From: AV69 sp963742315
Lineage (GTDB): Bacteria > Verrucomicrobiota > Verrucomicrobiia > Chthoniobacterales > UBA10450
Assembly: GCA_963742315.1 (NCBI GenBank)
Contig: CAVULE010000007.1
Span: forward strand, 248,001 to 312,000
Direction of reading: 5' to 3'
Length of the DNA: 64,000 bases
How positions within the stretch are numbered: the stretch's first letter is position 1; every line of letters starts with the position of its first letter. The position numbers were made by a program, and so were the translations under genes. The notes beneath the pieces are model-generated. The model saw nothing but the letters and a program-made list of their open reading frames with translations. It searched no databases and was not told where the DNA came from. Below are positions 61,876 through 64,000 of the stretch, piece by piece.

Positions 61876-62385
61876 TCAGGCGTTTGCCGCCGCCTGAGCT
61901 TCGACGTCCTTCACAATTCGAAGCTGTGCGTCGCCGAGGTGAAGTTCACCGTCAGTTAGAATTTTTGCGCGCAGCCCCCCGTTTTCCTTGAGAAATTCCT
62001 TCGCCCCTGGAGCGATGGCGACATCCATCCATTCGCAGGGTGCGCAATGCTGTGTCCCTCGAAACTTCACCCCTTGAATTTCGAAGTCACAACCGATGAG
62101 CGAAAGAAGATCAATACCGGAAACGATGACGTTGCGGCGCAACACCCCCGCCGGTTTCTCCCTGATTCCAAAGCGGGCGCAGAGCCGCTCGAAAACCTCC
62201 GCGGAAAAAAATGTGATCTGGCCTTTGTAATCTTCGCGATGATTAAAGTAGCGGTCGCCGAGCAAACCCTTGCCCGCGACACACTGGATCCGTTCCCGCT
62301 CAATCAGCGGCGACGTTCCCGGCGGCTGGCCGTAATGGCCAACGAAGTTGTGTTTCGATGAAATGAAGATTTGCTCGATTTGCAC
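61876..62385 (-). CDS. MOSC-domain protein
   Basis: 169 residues. MOSC (molybdenum cofactor sulfurase C-terminal) signature: GLLGDRYFNHREDYKGQITF and GVLRRNVIVSGIDLLSLIG, with the conserved Cys in GTQHCAPCEWMD. Likely binds sulfur or Mo-cofactor species; no partner oxidoreductase nearby. GTG at 62385 is taken as the start because the domain begins soon after; the longer frame reads antisense through the start of the ABC exporter gene. Divergent from that gene. Confidence 0.85.
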   Translation of the reverse strand: MQIEQIFISSKHNFVGHYGQPPGTSPLIERERIQCVAGKGLLGDRYFNHREDYKGQITFFSAEVFERLCARFGIREKPAGVLRRNVIVSGIDLLSLIGCDFEIQGVKFRGTQHCAPCEWMDVAIAPGAKEFLKENGGLRAKILTDGELHLGDAQLRIVKDVEAQAAANA

Positions 62386-62478
62386 GTCAGAAGAACAGCA
62401 AAAACCTGTCCCTGACAGTGGCACAGCATTGCAGCCTGTGGAATTGTAATTTGTCGGCACAGATTCCGAGGGCACTAC

Positions 62479-64000
62479 ATGAATACGGTTTGGCGCGTTT
62501 TTGCTTATTTGAAACGTTACCCGGTTCTCGCGCTCTCGATGCTGGCCTGCGCGATTATCGGGACGTTGATGGTTATTGTTTCTCCAGTGGTGAACGAAAG
62601 GGCATTCAATGAAGTCATCGTCGGGCATCATCCCGGAGCGCTTACTGCCGCTGGTCTTGGTGGCCGCGGTCGCAGTATTCCTCCAGCACGGGTTGAATTC
62701 ATTGCGGCTTCTGCTCAACAATACCTTCGAACAAAAGGTCATTTTCGATCTGCGCAGCGATTTGTATTCGCACATTCAATCGCTTGCCGCTGCGCTGGTT
62801 CGATAATCGCGCCACCGGGGATCTGATGACGCGAATTCTGGAAGACGTGACTTCAGTGGAACGCGTTCTCATCGACGGCATTGACCAAGGGACGGTGGCG
62901 GTATTGCAAATCTCATTGTGCTCGCGGGATATGGTTTATCTCAGCCCAAAACTCACGCTCGTCGGCCTGGCTCCGGTGCCGTTTCTGGCTGGAGGCGCAT
63001 CTGTGGTACACGCTCACGGCACATCGGCGTTATCGACTGCAACGCCGCGCTGCGTCCGACCATGAATTCACTGTTGCACGATAATCTTTCGGGCATTCGC
63101 CAAATTAAGAGTTTCGTGCGCGAGGGCGATGAACATACGCGCTTCAACGAAGTGAGCGACGAATTACGGCGCGCCACTCTCGTGGTGATGAAAGTCTGGG
63201 CAATTTACAACCCGTCGATGTATTTGTTCGGCTCGCTCGGCGTTCTTGCTGGTCGTCGCGGTTGGAACGCACGATATCTTGGCGGGGGCGATCAAGTTGG
63301 GCGATCTCACCGCCTTTCTTATATGCTGTCCGGTTTTCTCTACGAACCGGTGGGCAAACTGCATCAGCTCAACCAACTGATCCAGGCCGGACGGGCGGCG
63401 GGTGAGCGCGTCTTTGAAATTATTGACGAACCAGCGGAATCGCAGCGCGGGCGAAAATTTGCAAGGGAGGTGCGAGGCGAGATTGAATTTCGAGATGTCA
63501 GTTTTACCTACGGCTCGGAGTTGCCGGCGCTGAGCAATGTCTCATTTCATGCGCGTCCGGGCGAAACCATCGCGCTGGTCGGCAAAACCGGTGCGGGAAA
63601 ATCTACTCTGATCAATTTGCTAACCCGTTTTTACGAGTTCGATGAGGGCGAGATTTTGATCGATGGCCAATCGATTCAGGATCTCAACATCCGCGAGTTA
63701 CGGCAGAAGATCGGGATGGTGACGCAGGAAAGTTTTCTCTTCAACGGCACCATTCGCGAAAATCTGCAAATGGGGAAACCGGGCGCGAGCGATGAGGAAC
63801 TGCTGGAAGCGGCGGAAGCAGCCAATGCCCGCAACTTCATTGACCTGTTGCAAAATGGATTGAGCAGCGTCGTGGGCGAGCGCGGGGTGAAACTGAGCGT
63901 AGGAGAAAAACAACGGCTCTCGATTGCGCGCGCGCTGTTGAAAGATCCGCCGATTTTAATTCTGGACGAAGCAACCGCCAGCGTGGACACGGCGACTGAG
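62479..64000 (+). CDS. ABC exporter, MsbA-like, interrupted by several frameshifts (partial)
   Basis: Runs off the right edge. Pieces in all three frames join into one half-transporter: membrane part (VWRVFAYLKRYPVLALSMLA; LVLVAAVAVFLQHGLNSLRL; WFDNRATGDLMTRILEDVTS; LLHDNLSGIRQIKSFVREGD), then the ATPase with Walker A VGKTGAGKSTL, Q-loop GMVTQESFLFNG, signature KLSVGEKQRLSIAR and Walker B ILILDEATASVD. Frame changes are needed near 62632, 62782, 62910/62932, 62990, 63058, 63255 and 63325. The ATPase half is in one frame. As read, no functional protein would form. MsbA-like exporters flip lipids; substrate unknown. Confidence 0.8.

Noticed and set aside
62386..62775. N-terminal extension of the MOSC gene
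   Set aside because: It runs through the divergent promoter and antisense to the ABC exporter start; MOSC homology begins at 62385.
1..64000. CRISPR array
   Set aside because: No series of regularly spaced identical repeats was seen; the only repeats are palindromes, heptamer tracts and the tRNA duplication.

Overview
The window looks like chromosomal DNA of a Verrucomicrobiota bacterium, probably a soil Chthoniobacterales relative. This is inferred from a secreted protein ending in a VPDTG-type sorting signal, the many class III cyclase/TolB-like/TPR fusion proteins, short palindromic and heptamer-phased repeats scattered between genes, and the general gene content. No rRNA or other taxonomic marker is present, so the placement is tentative.

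Layout. 0-5.4 kb: end of an alpha/beta hydrolase, a secreted cupin, a DoxX-like membrane protein, a VPDTG-sorted exported protein, a possible nuclease-like protein, an AP2-like protein and a frameshifted S74 surface protein. 5.5-12.8 kb: a minus-strand array of large membrane proteins joining class III cyclase, TolB-like and TPR domains, with a 21-codon remnant wedged between two of them and a decayed cyclase at the end. 12.8-14.1 kb: a phosphoesterase scrap, a small basic protein and a membrane protein. 14.4-18.6 kb: an integrative element with a primase-like gene, an excisionase-type HTH protein, an unknown 369-residue protein and a tyrosine integrase, next to tRNA-Thr(CGT). The 3' half of that tRNA is repeated 2.5 kb downstream, bracketing a membrane glycosyltransferase.

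21-41 kb is mostly housekeeping: GT2 and GT87 glycosyltransferases, gatCA, an RlmI-like methyltransferase, purC, mdh, a secreted FG-GAP protein, malQ, a UvrD-type helicase with a palindromic repeat inside its coding sequence, a Fic protein, thrC, a dicarboxylate/amino-acid symporter and a DUF1003 protein. 41-58 kb is a stress and energy island: universal stress proteins, Zn-alcohol dehydrogenase plus GNAT acetyltransferase, two stand-alone receiver domains, a rhodanese, a PocR-AraC regulator, two P-type ATPases (heavy-metal type and MgtA type), phosphoketolase plus acetate kinase (acetyl-phosphate to acetate and ATP), and a cyclic-nucleotide-domain protein. 58-64 kb: a tight DUF4337-ruvC-lipB-metallo-hydrolase operon, a 3-hydroxyisobutyrate-dehydrogenase-like enzyme, a MOSC protein and a broken ABC exporter running off the end.

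Single-base indels interrupt several otherwise well-conserved genes (S74 protein, primase-like gene, gatA, thrC, ABC exporter). As gatA and thrC are normally needed, sequence error is a serious alternative to real pseudogenisation.
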